64,000 bases of DNA from Candidatus Mailhella excrementigallinarum (GCA_944324075.1 CALUUZ010000006.1:1-64000), one strand, 5' to 3'. Positions 32,392 to 41,843 are shown, counted from the first letter of the stretch. Program-made: numbers and translations. Notes: generated by a model not told the origin, from the sequence alone.

Positions 32392-33870
32392 ATGATGAAA
32401 ATTGTCATTGTCGCGCCCGACGCGGACAAATGGGATCTCGGCCTGCCCAACGTCGAAATCGTCCCGCCCCGCCGCTATATTACCGATCCCCGCTTTCTCC
32501 ACTACGGCCGCTGCCGCGTGCTCAACCTCTGCCGCAGCTACCAGTACCAGAGCAGCGGCTATTATGTCTCCCTGCTGGCCACGGCGCGCGGACACCGCCC
32601 CACGCCCAGCGTTTCCACCATGCGCGATCTGCACGGCGGCTTTTTTGCCAACTACATCGACTCCGAACTGGAAGAACAGATACAGAAGAGCCTGACGCCG
32701 CTGCAAAGCGAAACCTTCACCCTGAGCATCTACCTCGGGCGCAACATGGCGAAGCGGTATGAAAAACTGTGCCTGCGCCTGTTCAACATGCTGGCCGCCC
32801 CTCTGCTGCGCGCCCAGTTCATCAGGGGCAGACAGGGCAGGTGGCAGCTCAGGCGCATCCACGCCATACCGCTTTCCGAAGTGCCGGACGAACACCGCCC
32901 CTTTCTCATGGAGGCCATCCGAGATTTCTGCAGCAGTCCCGCCCGTGCCGTGCATGCCCTGCGCCCGGCGGCCTTTTCGCTGGCCATGCTGGTCAATCCC
33001 GACGATCCTCTGCCTCCTTCCAACAGGAAAGCCCTGGACAACTTCATCAGGGCCGGGGCCAGACTGGACATGAGCGTCCAGCCCGTCACCAAGGACGAAT
33101 TCGCCCATCTTCCCGAATATGACGCGCTGTTCATCCGGGACACGACCCAGGTCAACAACCATACCTACCGTTTTGCCCGCCGCGCCGAACTTGAGGGCAT
33201 GCCCGTCATTGACGATCCCATGTCCATTCTGCGCTGCACCAACAAGGTGTATCTTGCCGAGCTCATGGCCCACCACCGCATCCGCACGCCCAAAACCGTG
33301 ATTGTACATGCGGAAAACGTCCATTCCGCCTACAGGACGCTGGGGTTCCCCTGCATCCTCAAACAGCCGGACAGCTCCTTCTCCCTTGGCGTCGTCAAGG
33401 TGGATACCCCCGAAGAGTTTGCGGCAGGCTGTGCGGAAATGCTCGACAAGTCCGAACTGATCATCGCCCAGGAGTTCCTCCCCACCGAATTCGACTGGCG
33501 CGTGGGTGTACTGGCGGGCAAGCCGCTCTATGTCTGCAAATATTACATGGCCGAACACCATTGGCAGATATACAACAAAAAGGCCAAATCCGAGGACGGC
33601 AAGTGGGGCATGACCGAAACGCTGCGCGTCGAGGACGCCCCCGCCGCCGTGCTCAAGACCGCAGTGGACGCGGCAAGACTCATCGGCAACGGTCTGTATG
33701 GCGTGGATCTCAAGGAAATCAACGGAATCCCCCATCTTATCGAGATCAATGACAACCCCAGCCTTGACGCGGGCATCGAGGATGAAGTGCTGGGCATGGA
33801 ACTGTACACGGCAATTCTGAAAGAATTCCGCAACCGTATCGTCAATCTGCGGAGCAGAAGCAATGTCTGA
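32392..33870 (+). CDS. RimK-like ATP-grasp ligase with N-terminal RLAN domain
   Basis: 492 residues, AAGGA before the start. The N-terminal part (about 1-170) matches the RimK-like ATP-grasp N-terminal (RLAN) domain: NVEIVPPRRYITDPRF and the RVLNLCRSYQYQSSGYYVSLLA stretch. The C-terminal ATP-grasp fold (about 250-480) has FIRDTTQVNNHTYRFAR, PCILKQPDSSFSLGVVKV with the ATP-binding lysine, IAQEFLPTEFDWRVGVLAG and the Mg-binding HLIEINDNPSLDAG. Such enzymes form peptide or amide bonds through acyl-phosphates. Its stop overlaps the GCS2-type gene by 8 bases, so the two ligases are translationally coupled. Substrate unknown; RimK itself adds glutamates to protein S6, but the RLAN group is distinct. 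Confidence 0.88.
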   Translation: MMKIVIVAPDADKWDLGLPNVEIVPPRRYITDPRFLHYGRCRVLNLCRSYQYQSSGYYVSLLATARGHRPTPSVSTMRDLHGGFFANYIDSELEEQIQKSLTPLQSETFTLSIYLGRNMAKRYEKLCLRLFNMLAAPLLRAQFIRGRQGRWQLRRIHAIPLSEVPDEHRPFLMEAIRDFCSSPARAVHALRPAAFSLAMLVNPDDPLPPSNRKALDNFIRAGARLDMSVQPVTKDEFAHLPEYDALFIRDTTQVNNHTYRFARRAELEGMPVIDDPMSILRCTNKVYLAELMAHHRIRTPKTVIVHAENVHSAYRTLGFPCILKQPDSSFSLGVVKVDTPEEFAAGCAEMLDKSELIIAQEFLPTEFDWRVGVLAGKPLYVCKYYMAEHHWQIYNKKAKSEDGKWGMTETLRVEDAPAAVLKTAVDAARLIGNGLYGVDLKEINGIPHLIEINDNPSLDAGIEDEVLGMELYTAILKEFRNRIVNLRSRSNV

Positions 33871-35113
33871 TCAGAACAAGGCCCCCCTTTCCCTGTTTCA
33901 GGGCTACGGGGTAGAAATCGAATATATGGTGGTGGACGCCGAAAGCCGGGAAATCCGTTCCATCGTGGACACCCTGCTCGACGATCTGGAAAGAAGCCCC
34001 GATGCCTCCACCCGTACGGAAGGCAACCCTTCCGGCCGGGTGGAATGGTCCAACGAGCTGGCGGCCCATGTGGCGGAAGCCAAGTGCGCGGAACCGGAAC
34101 CCTCGCTGGAGGGCTGGCTTGCCCCTCTGAACGCCAGCGTGGATCACGTCAACACCCTGCTCGCGCCGCGCCGCGCCTGCCTCATGCCATCGGCGGCCCA
34201 TCCATGGATGAATCCGGCGAAGGACCCCATGCTCTGGCCGCATGAGTATCATGAAATCTACGCGGAATATGACCGCATTTTCGGCTGCTGCACCCACGGC
34301 TGGACCAACCTGCAGAGCGTCCATCTCAATTTGCCTTTCTCCGGTGAAGAGGAATTCGGACGACTGCACGCGGCCATACGCCTTGTTCTGCCGCTCATTC
34401 CCGCGCTGGCTGCCGCTTCGCCCTATCTCGACGGGCGCTGGACCGGGCTGCTCGACGCCCGCATGCAGCACTACCGCTACAACTCCATGGCCATTCCGGC
34501 GATGACCGGAGATCTTGTTCCCGAAGCAGTATTCACGCCGGACGCGTACCGGACGCACATTCTTGAGCCGATCTACGCGCAGTCCGCCCCGCTGGATCCC
34601 ATGGGCATCCTGCGCGACGAGTGGGCCAACGCGCGCGGAGCCATTGCCCGCTTCGACCGCAGCGCCATCGAGATCCGCGTCACGGACAGCCAGGAATGCC
34701 CGTCGGCAGATCTGGCCGTCTGCTTCGCCGTGGCGGGCGCAGTACGGCTGCTGACCGGGGAAACGCTCGCGTCATGGGAGGAACAGAAGCGCTGGAGCGT
34801 GGCCCGGCTCTATCGCCTGTTCTTCGACGCCGTGCGCGGCGCGGAACATGCCCCGGTACTCGACCCCGAATATGCCGCGCTGTTCGGTCTGCCCAGGAAG
34901 GAAATCAGCTTCGGCGAAATATGGGCCGCGCTGCTGGACAGGCCGGAACTGCAGTCTCCGCTGTTCAAGCCATGGTTTGATCTGTACCGCGAACGCGGCC
35001 CGCTGGCCCGCCGTCTGGTTGAACGCGCCGGACTGACACCTTCCCGCCCCGCCCTGCGCGGCATCTGCGACGATCTGTGTGCCTGCCTCGCGGAGAAGAC
35101 ATTCTTTGTGTAA
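33863..35113 (+). CDS. Glutamate-cysteine ligase family 2 (GCS2) carboxylate-amine ligase
   Basis: 416 residues, overlapping the RimK-like gene by 8 bases. GYGVEIEYMVVD at the N-terminus contains the metal-binding ExE of the glutamine-synthetase-like fold; SGRVEWSNELAAHVAEAKC near 53, HGWTNLQSVHLNLPF near 145 and RFDRSAIEIRVTD near 263 are further family blocks. GCS2 proteins join a glutamate-type gamma-carboxylate to an amine. There are no partner genes here for glutathione synthesis, so a different amide product shared with the RimK-like enzyme is more likely. Confidence 0.85.
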   Translation: MSDQNKAPLSLFQGYGVEIEYMVVDAESREIRSIVDTLLDDLERSPDASTRTEGNPSGRVEWSNELAAHVAEAKCAEPEPSLEGWLAPLNASVDHVNTLLAPRRACLMPSAAHPWMNPAKDPMLWPHEYHEIYAEYDRIFGCCTHGWTNLQSVHLNLPFSGEEEFGRLHAAIRLVLPLIPALAAASPYLDGRWTGLLDARMQHYRYNSMAIPAMTGDLVPEAVFTPDAYRTHILEPIYAQSAPLDPMGILRDEWANARGAIARFDRSAIEIRVTDSQECPSADLAVCFAVAGAVRLLTGETLASWEEQKRWSVARLYRLFFDAVRGAEHAPVLDPEYAALFGLPRKEISFGEIWAALLDRPELQSPLFKPWFDLYRERGPLARRLVERAGLTPSRPALRGICDDLCACLAEKTFFV

Positions 35114-35122
35114 CACTAGAGC

Positions 35123-35300
35123 ATTTTCGGTTTGAAAATGCTCCCGGAGTCAAGCGAAGCGAGACTGAAGCCGCGCCGCCCCCTTCTCCGGTGTCGCCGC
35201 AATTCACTTGCGGCGTAACGCTCCGGCTTCAGGCGTGAAACCTGCGAGCCGGAATATCGGGTCCTGACTGACAGGCATTTTCGAGAGCAAAACGCTCTAA
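35123..35300 (+). repeat. Family A intergenic repeat, copy 5
   Basis: AGAGCATTTTCGGTTTGAAA, GAGACTGAAGCCGC, TGTCGCCGCAATTCACTTGC, GGCTTCAGGCGTGAAACCTG and CATTTTCGAGAGCAAAACGC. It splits the amidoligase gene set. From 35301 to 35465 there are two small hairpins (GGGGGAGatgCTCCCCC-like and GGGCGTggtACGCCC) and no gene. Confidence 0.8.
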
Positions 35301-35465
35301 AAAAACGGGGGAGATGCTCTCCCCCGGCCCCCACCATAGTTATGGCATACCATATTGTGGAAATGCAGGGCGTGGTACGCCCTGCCCGGGGGAGTTCGAG
35401 GGGGCGGGACTCCCCTCGGGACTTTTTCAACAGTATCCCGGCTCACCTCAATCCTGCGGCCTGCC

Positions 35466-36281
35466 ATGTCCGTTGCCTTTCTCATCTCCTGCGAACACGC
35501 GGTCAACGCCGTTCCTCCCGCCCATGCCCGGCTCTTCACCGACGCCGCCCTTCTGACCTCCCACAGGGGGTGGGATCCCGGCGCGCTGGACACGGCAAAA
35601 GCCTGGGCCTCGGCCCTGAACGCTCCTCTCTTCGCCGCTTCCGTCACCCGCCTGCTCTGTGACTGCAACCGTTCCCCCTCCAACCCTTCCGTCTGGTCCT
35701 CCGTCACGCGTGCCCTCCCGCCAGCGGAAAAAAACGCCATACTTGCGGCATGGCACGCCCCGTATCGCACCGCGGTCGGCAGAAGCGCCGCGGAACTGCT
35801 GCAAACCCATGCCCGTGTCCTGCATCTCGCAGCGCACAGTTTCACCCCCATTCTGGACGGACAGCGCCGGAACATGGATCTCGGCCTTTTGTACGATCCC
35901 TCCCGACCTGCAGAAAAAAGCCTGGCCGGGGCATGGCGCCGGGAACTCCGCCGCATTCTTCCCGAACTGCGGGTTCGCCTCAACGCGCCTTACCGGGGTA
36001 TATCCGACGGACTGCCCGCTGCGCTGCGCAAATGCCTTGGCGAACATTATCTGGGCGTCGAGGTGGAATTCAACCAGGCGCTTCTTGAGCATGGCGCCTT
36101 CCCCGCTCTGCCCGTGCTTCAGGCGTTGACACGGGCGCTGACCTTCCATGAGCAAAAGCCCGGAGGGGGTGGAGGAGACTTGCGGTTGAACGGCAAGCTC
36201 GCTTATCCTGCGGAAACCAGCGCCGCGCGATTCAGGACAAAAGTTTCTCCGGGGGATTCCCATGCGCAAAGACCTGCATGA
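35466..36281 (+). CDS. N-formylglutamate amidohydrolase family protein
   Basis: 271 residues from ATG 35466; the frame is open from 35355 but that part reads through hairpins. There is no clear ribosome site. LISCEHAVNAVPPAH at the start is the family's metal-binding 'cEHas...P' block. Later residues include ASVTRLLCDCNRSP near 60, VLHLAAHSFTP near 120 and LGLLYDP near 142; VGVEVEFNQ-type text (LGVEVEFNQALLEHG near 200) also fits. Family members hydrolyse amide bonds of N-acylated amino acids with Zn. It overlaps the methyltransferase gene by 20 bases. In this set it may cleave or edit an amide made by the ligases. Confidence 0.8.
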   Translation: MSVAFLISCEHAVNAVPPAHARLFTDAALLTSHRGWDPGALDTAKAWASALNAPLFAASVTRLLCDCNRSPSNPSVWSSVTRALPPAEKNAILAAWHAPYRTAVGRSAAELLQTHARVLHLAAHSFTPILDGQRRNMDLGLLYDPSRPAEKSLAGAWRRELRRILPELRVRLNAPYRGISDGLPAALRKCLGEHYLGVEVEFNQALLEHGAFPALPVLQALTRALTFHEQKPGGGGGDLRLNGKLAYPAETSAARFRTKVSPGDSHAQRPA

Positions 36282-37143
36282 AGCCAACCGCCTGTCATGG
36301 AATGCCGCCACTCAGGCGCACAACAGCCACAAGATTGACCAGGCGGGTTTTCTGCGCCGGGGCGGCTCCACCCTCTTTGCGGAAGAACTGGCCCTGCTTG
36401 GCGACGTGCGAGGCCTGCGCATCGCTCATCTGCAGTGCAACGCCGGGCAGGACAGCCTGAGTCTCGCCGCTCTCGGCGCGCTTGTTACCGGCGTGGATAT
36501 CAGCGACGAAGCCATCGCCTTTGCCCGCCGCCTTTCGACAGACAGCGGCATTGCGGCAAACTTCACGCGGGCCGACATATACGACTGGCTGGAACGGGAG
36601 GCGGCGGAAAACCCGGCTTCCTATGATATCGCGTTTTCCTCTTACGGATTTTTATGCTGGCTTTCCGATCTCACGGTATGGGCAAAGGGAATTCATGCCA
36701 TCCTGAAGCCGGGCGGACGCTTCGCGGCAGTGGAATTTCATCCCTTCGCCATGTGTTTCGATCAGGACTGGGAACCGGTCTACGATTACGGAGGTGGAAA
36801 CCCGATCCGGGAAGACGACGGCGTCAGCGACTATGTGGGGCTTTCCGGCGACGCGCTGGCTCCGTCCGGCTTTGCCGGAGGAGAACAGCGTTTCCGCAAT
36901 CCGCATCCGTCTCACGAATTCTATCATGGTCTGGGGGAAACGGTGAATGCTCTGCTTGGTGCGGGCTTTGCGCTGCAAAGTCTTACGGAGTATCCTTACT
37001 CCAATGGCTGGGAACCTTTTGCCGGAATGCGTCCTGGCGGAGGAGAACATGCGCGGCGCAGGCATCCGCCCGCAGCATGGAAAGGCCGCCCCTTCCCCCG
37101 CCTGCCGCTCATGTTCACGCTGGAAGCGAAAAAATTGAACTGA
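36262..37143 (+). CDS. Class I SAM-dependent methyltransferase
   Basis: 293 residues; GGGGGA before the start. Motif I (RIAHLQCNAGQDSLSLAALGA near residue 54) has Cys-Asn-Ala-Gly in place of the usual D-x-G-x-G start; GVDISDEAI gives the acidic SAM-ribose contact; YDIAFSSYGFLCWLSDL is motif IV; LKPGGRFAAVEFHP is the post-motif strand. The C-terminal half is short of known accessory domains. It overlaps the amidohydrolase gene and precedes a second ATP-grasp gene by 16 bases. Methylation could protect a carboxylate or amine of the cluster's product; this is inference. Confidence 0.87.
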   Translation: MRKDLHEANRLSWNAATQAHNSHKIDQAGFLRRGGSTLFAEELALLGDVRGLRIAHLQCNAGQDSLSLAALGALVTGVDISDEAIAFARRLSTDSGIAANFTRADIYDWLEREAAENPASYDIAFSSYGFLCWLSDLTVWAKGIHAILKPGGRFAAVEFHPFAMCFDQDWEPVYDYGGGNPIREDDGVSDYVGLSGDALAPSGFAGGEQRFRNPHPSHEFYHGLGETVNALLGAGFALQSLTEYPYSNGWEPFAGMRPGGGEHARRRHPPAAWKGRPFPRLPLMFTLEAKKLN

Positions 37144-37159
37144 CGTTCACTGGAGCATT

Positions 37160-38308
37160 ATGCTGTTTCTCGATCGCCCCTATGTTTCCGACTTTTTCCT
37201 GAAGCGTGTCAGCGAATCCGGACACGCGGCGCTGCGCACCCCCTTCACCGAAGAACTTTCCCGGCAGAGCGGCCTTCCCCTGCATCTTGTGGATGACGCT
37301 GAGGCGGAACGGCGCTGCCGCGCCGGAGATCGCCTCTATTCCAACTCGGAGAACGCGCTGGACTGGGTGCTGGCGCATCTCGGCGATCTGCCTCTGGCCG
37401 GAAGCATCCGCGCCATGAAGGACAAGGCGGCCCTGCGGCGCATGATGAGCGCGCTTGCTCCGGACTTCTTCTTCCGTGAAATCCCGGCGGCGGAACTCGC
37501 CTCAACGGATATTTCCGGCTGGCCCAGGCCATTCATTCTCAAGCCCTCCGTCGGCTTTTTCAGCATGGGCGTGCATACCGTGACGAATGAGGCGGACTGG
37601 AAACGCGCACTGGAGGCTGTGGAACGGAATGCAGGACAAGGCGGCTTTCCGGACAGCGTGGTCAACCAGTCCCGCTTCATCGCGGAACAATACATCATGG
37701 GCGACGAATACGCCGTGGATCTTTATTTCGACGAACAGGGCGAGCCTGTCATCCTGAATATCTTCCAGCATCGCTTTGCTTCGTTCGAGGATGTGAGTGA
37801 CCGCCTCTACGTCACCGGCGAGGCCGTTATCCGCCCCAATCTGTCCCGCTTCACGGACTGGTTCCGCAAGGCCAATGCCCTGATCGGCGCACGCAACTTC
37901 CCGGCCCATGTCGAACTGCGCGTGGACAACGGCCAGATTCTGCCCATCGAATTCAACCCCATGCGCTTTGCCGGGCTGTGCACCACAGACATGGCGGCCT
38001 TCGCCTTCGGCCTGAATACGGCGGAAACCTATCTGGACGGCGGCAGGCCTGATTTCGACAGTCTCCTTGCCGGACGCGAGGGCAAAACCTACTCCATGAT
38101 TCTGCTGAACAGACCGGAAGGGTTGTCTCCTGATGCCGCACTCGACTTTGAAAGGCTGGCCGCATCCTTTCAGCGTGTGCTGGAACTGCGCAAAATCAGC
38201 GTACCGGAACTCCCCCTGTTCGGCATACTGTTCACGGAAACAGACGAACGGCAAAGTGACGAGCTGGATCGCATCCTGAAGTCGGATCTCACGGAATTTC
38301 TGTTCTGA
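37160..38308 (+). CDS. ATP-grasp domain protein (second ligase of the set)
   Basis: 382 residues. MKDKAALRRMMSALAPDFFF near residue 88, PFILKPSVGFFSMGVHTV near 117 with the ATP-binding lysine, FIAEQYIMGDEYAVDLYFD near 172 and the Mg-binding LPIEFNPMRFAG near 263 define the ATP-grasp fold in the order typical of carboxylate-amine ligases. The last 70 residues (NRPEGLSPDAALDFERLAA onward) match nothing I know. It follows the methyltransferase by 16 bases and precedes the DIP1984-type gene by 14. Substrate unknown. Confidence 0.85.
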   Translation: MLFLDRPYVSDFFLKRVSESGHAALRTPFTEELSRQSGLPLHLVDDAEAERRCRAGDRLYSNSENALDWVLAHLGDLPLAGSIRAMKDKAALRRMMSALAPDFFFREIPAAELASTDISGWPRPFILKPSVGFFSMGVHTVTNEADWKRALEAVERNAGQGGFPDSVVNQSRFIAEQYIMGDEYAVDLYFDEQGEPVILNIFQHRFASFEDVSDRLYVTGEAVIRPNLSRFTDWFRKANALIGARNFPAHVELRVDNGQILPIEFNPMRFAGLCTTDMAAFAFGLNTAETYLDGGRPDFDSLLAGREGKTYSMILLNRPEGLSPDAALDFERLAASFQRVLELRKISVPELPLFGILFTETDERQSDELDRILKSDLTEFLF

Positions 38309-38322
38309 AAAAAGGAGCCATC

Positions 38323-38775
38323 ATGAAACTTGCCGAAGCGCTTATCCTGCGCGCCGATATTCAGAAGAATATCGCCCAGTTGCGAGAACGCCTCATGCTC
38401 AATGCAAAGGTACAGGAAGGAGACAGTCCGGCGGAAAATCCCGAAGAACTCATGACCGCACTCGCCGCCCGGACAACCGCATTTATTGATCTGGTGCGAC
38501 GCATCAACAGGACAAACGCCATGCCCCTTGCCGACGGCGTCCGCATTGCGGATCTTCTGGCGGAACGCGATGCCCTCACCACACAGGCAAAAATTCTGCG
38601 CGAATTCCTCAAGGAGGCGTCCGCCAAGACAGATCGCTATTCCGCCAAGGAAATAGCAATCATGAGTACAGTCAATGTTGCGGACAAGCAGAAAGAAACC
38701 GATCTGCTCGCAAAGCGCATCCGCGAACTCGACACGAGGATTCAGGGGCTGAACTGGACGACAGAACTGTCATGA
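38323..38775 (+). CDS. DIP1984-type (septicolysin-like) small helical protein
   Basis: 150 residues, AAGGAG 6 bases upstream. MKLAEALILRADIQKNIAQLRERLMLNAKVQEGDSP and DLVRRINRTNAMPLADG are hallmarks of the DIP1984/septicolysin family, a coiled-coil protein of unknown function (the 'cytolysin' name is historical). It is the last gene of the set before a strong terminator. Whether it belongs to the ligase pathway or is a passenger is unclear. Confidence 0.85.
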   Translation: MKLAEALILRADIQKNIAQLRERLMLNAKVQEGDSPAENPEELMTALAARTTAFIDLVRRINRTNAMPLADGVRIADLLAERDALTTQAKILREFLKEASAKTDRYSAKEIAIMSTVNVADKQKETDLLAKRIRELDTRIQGLNWTTELS

Positions 38776-38950
38776 TTCCCGGAGAAGGTAACAATGCAGG
38801 AGCGGATATAAAAAAACATGACTACGCAACACGGAGCAGTTGCACTTGAATACAGTATTGCTCTGTCCTGTCACAACAGTATCATGACAGCGTATTCTTA
38901 CTACCATATATCGACTTGCATTGCGAGGGTGGGAAAGGGGCTTGCTCCGG

Positions 38951-39003
38951 AAACAGAAAGGCCGGCGTCTGGCAGTATCAGACGCCGGCCTTTCTGTTTT
39001 TTT
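38951..39003 (+). terminator. Strong Rho-independent terminator closing the amidoligase gene set
   Basis: Perfect 21-base arms (AAACAGAAAGGCCGGCGTCTG and complement), seven-base loop, then TTTTT. Confidence 0.92.
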
Positions 39004-39044
39004 CACCAGATAAATATTCGGTTTGCGTCGAGTCCCGCTCCATT

Positions 39045-39212
39045 TCAGAGTATTATCGATTTGAAAATGCTCCCGGAGTTGAACGGAACGAGACTCCGCC
39101 GCGACATCGGAACAGCCGCAATTCACTTGCGGCGTTAAGCTCCGGCTTCAGGAGTAAAGCCTGCAAGTCGGAACACATGGTTCTGATCGGCAGATATTTT
39201 CAAAAGCGAGTT
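39045..39212 (+). repeat. Family A intergenic repeat, copy 6
   Basis: GATTTGAAAATGCTCCCGGA, ACGAGACTCCGCCGCGAC, AGCCGCAATTCACTTGCGGC, GCTCCGGCTTCAGGAG and CGGCAGATATTTTCAAAAGC. It ends a few bases before the AT-rich left side of the mobile element. Confidence 0.78.
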
Positions 39213-39844
39213 GTGTTATCCTTATAATATATTGAAATATTTAATAAAAATATTTTTATAAAATATTTTACCAACTCAAATACCAACATTCTTTCTGGCT
39301 TTCAGAGGACTGTATCAGCCTTCATCAGCCAGTCACCAGATGCCGGACAGGTAAAATGCCTCCCGGCATTTCATTTGCCATACGGCTGTCATGCCACTTT
39401 GCAGGCATCACATTTTCTTCAGGAGTCTCTGCCAGAGAAGGGAATTTTCAAGAAATATATCGGGATACTTTGTACGTTTTGCATGAATTATATTCATGAA
39501 AATTATTGTTTTGTATAATTATATAATTATTTCAAAATATTATATATAATTGCTATTATTTTTACCCCTAAAATCAACCCCTAAAATTGCTGGATGCTTT
39601 TGGTTGTGGCTAGATATTTGGGGATAACAGCAAAAGAAAACCACGAAATCCGGGAAACGGAAATCGTGGTTTTGTATTTTAATATACTTCTATAAATAAC
39701 ACCCCGGCAATTATCCAAAAAGAATGAATTATTGGGCGCTACTGGATTTTACCGAGTGAAAAAATGTTAACTCAATACCACGTCCGAAAATGGCGAGATT
39801 TTTTGATTTGAATTAGGCTTAATGGCGTTAAATGAGGGGTAATC

Positions 39845-41305
39845 ATGGAACAAGAAGACGCTCTGTATGCAGCGTTCAAAGCCAAGGATAGCCGATTTGA
39901 CGGGCGTTTTTTTGTGGGGATTTCCTCCACAGGAGTTTATTGTCGCCCCGTCTGTTGGGCAAAAATAGCCAAGCGGTCGAACTGTGCGTTTTTTTCCTCC
40001 GCTGCCGAAGCAGAACAGGCAGGGTATCGGCCTTGCTTGCTCTGCAGGCCAGAGCTTGCACCGGGGAATGCGCTTGTTGACGCCACTTCAACACTGGCGC
40101 GAAAGGCTGCACGTTTGTTGGAGGAAAACTGTGGGAATGGGCAGAAGCTGGAAGAGCTGGCGGCGAGGTTAGATTGCACGGGGCGGCATTTGCGTCGGGT
40201 ATTTTGGGAGGAATATCACGTTACTCCGGTGCAATATTTGCAGACCTGTCGCTTGCTGTTGGCAAAAAACCTGCTGACGGATACGGAATTGTCCGTGTTG
40301 GAGGTGGCGATGGCGGCTGGTTTCGGAAGTCTTCGCCGTATGAATGACCTGTTTCAAAAGCAGTATAAACTGTCTCCCTCTGCCTTGCGGAAACAGGCAT
40401 CAAAAGGAATGCGGAATACCGGAGTTATTACGGTAACACTAGGTTATCGTCCTCCCTACTGCTGGGAGGAGATACTGCTTTTTTTGGCGGACAGGGCGAT
40501 CACAGGTGTTGAAAAGGTGGAAAACGGGCAATATTACCGTACTGTTCGTCTGATAGGCCGAACGGGAGAGACATACACCGGGTGGATTCGGGTTAACCGG
40601 CATCCGAAAAAAAATGCATTGAGCATTACTATGAATGACACGCTCATCCCTGTTCTCTCCCAAGTGCTTTCCCGTGTCCGGCACTTGTTTGATCTCTATT
40701 GTGACCCGGATGCCGTGTACGAAATTCTTCAGAGCATGAATGAACTTTTGCCTGGCATGTGCGTCAAGGGAAGGCGCATTCCAGGATGTTTTGAACCTTT
40801 TGAAACTGCAGTGCGAGCCATCTTGGGGCAGCAGATAAGTGTGAAAGCAGCTAGTACGCTGGCTGGGCGAATGGCCCAAGATTTAGGGATGGCTGTGGAA
40901 ACGGGCATTGAAGGATTGAATCATATATTCCCTACTGTAGAAGCTATAATAGCTTTGGGAGGCTGTACTCAGGAACGCTTGGAGCGTTTGGGTATTACTG
41001 CCGCCCGCTCCGCGTGTATCCGCACATTGGCGGAAGCGATGAGCCGGGGTGAAATTCAAATCGAACAAAGCGCCGCCCCGGAGCAGGAAATAAAGAAACT
41101 GCAATCCCTTAAGGGTATAGGCAATTGGACAGCGCAATATATTGCCATGCGTACTATGGGTTGGACGGATGCCTTTTTGGAAACGGATGCGGGGGTAAAA
41201 CACGCTTTACCGGGCTACAGCTCCAAAGAACTGTTAGCTCTGGCAGAAAGGTGGAAACCTTGGCGCAGCTATGCGGTTATGAACTTATGGTGCAAGGAGA
41301 AATAA
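39845..41305 (+). CDS. Ada-AlkA fusion: alkylation-response regulator / 3-methyladenine DNA glycosylase II
   Basis: 486 residues, GAGGGG before the start. Residues 1-80 are the Ada zinc domain (FFVGISSTGVYCRPVCWAK, CLLCRPE: four zinc cysteines, the first of which accepts methyl from phosphotriesters). An AraC-type helix-turn-helix lies at about 95-180 (LEELAARLDCTGRHLRRVFWEEY). Residues 200-480 are AlkA: an N-terminal TBP-like part and a helix-hairpin-helix glycosylase (LKGIGNWTAQYIAMRTMGWTDAF, then ETDAG with the catalytic aspartate). The O6-methyltransferase domain is absent and is supplied by the next gene, 4 bases downstream. GC is lower than in flanking genes, consistent with transfer. 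Confidence 0.93.
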   Translation: MEQEDALYAAFKAKDSRFDGRFFVGISSTGVYCRPVCWAKIAKRSNCAFFSSAAEAEQAGYRPCLLCRPELAPGNALVDATSTLARKAARLLEENCGNGQKLEELAARLDCTGRHLRRVFWEEYHVTPVQYLQTCRLLLAKNLLTDTELSVLEVAMAAGFGSLRRMNDLFQKQYKLSPSALRKQASKGMRNTGVITVTLGYRPPYCWEEILLFLADRAITGVEKVENGQYYRTVRLIGRTGETYTGWIRVNRHPKKNALSITMNDTLIPVLSQVLSRVRHLFDLYCDPDAVYEILQSMNELLPGMCVKGRRIPGCFEPFETAVRAILGQQISVKAASTLAGRMAQDLGMAVETGIEGLNHIFPTVEAIIALGGCTQERLERLGITAARSACIRTLAEAMSRGEIQIEQSAAPEQEIKKLQSLKGIGNWTAQYIAMRTMGWTDAFLETDAGVKHALPGYSSKELLALAERWKPWRSYAVMNLWCKEK

Positions 41306-41309
41306 AATT

Positions 41310-41843
41310 ATGCAATACATAAGCACCTACCAATCGCCAATCGGAAAAATTCTTTTGGCGTGTGATGAAATTGGTCTGACCGGGTTATGGTTTGAGGGGG
41401 AAAAATTCTATGCTCTCAGTCTCGATAAAGAACACGAGGAAAGAGAGATGCCGGTTTTTGCCCACGTAAAGCGGTGGCTGGATATTTATTTCTCCGGGAG
41501 GGAGCCAGATTTTATGCCGCCGCTTCATATGATTGGTTCCTCATTTCAGCTATCCGTATGGGAACTCCTGCGGAAAATTCCTTATGGCAAGACAACGAGC
41601 TATGGTGAGCTGGCAAAATGTATTGCCGCAAAGCGAAATTTACCCCACATGTCTGCTCAGGCAGTTGGAGGAGCAGTAGGCCATAATGAAATTTCCATCA
41701 TCATCCCTTGTCACCGTGTTGTTGGCACTAACGGTAGTCTAACAGGCTATGCAGGAGGTTTGCAAAAGAAAATCAAACTTCTCACCTATGAAGGTGTTAA
41801 TATGGAACATTTCTTTATCCCTAAAAAAGGGACTGCTCTATAA
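41310..41843 (+). CDS. Methylated-DNA-[protein]-cysteine S-methyltransferase (Ogt/MGMT)
   Basis: 177 residues, AAGGAG upstream, 4 bases after the Ada-AlkA gene. FQLSVWELLRKIPYGKTTSYGELA is the winged-helix DNA-binding part, and IIIPCHRVVGTNGSLTGYAGG carries the acceptor cysteine in PCHRV. It removes O6-methylguanine by suicidal transfer. With Ada-AlkA it forms a complete adaptive alkylation-repair pair. Confidence 0.95.
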   Translation: MQYISTYQSPIGKILLACDEIGLTGLWFEGEKFYALSLDKEHEEREMPVFAHVKRWLDIYFSGREPDFMPPLHMIGSSFQLSVWELLRKIPYGKTTSYGELAKCIAAKRNLPHMSAQAVGGAVGHNEISIIIPCHRVVGTNGSLTGYAGGLQKKIKLLTYEGVNMEHFFIPKKGTAL

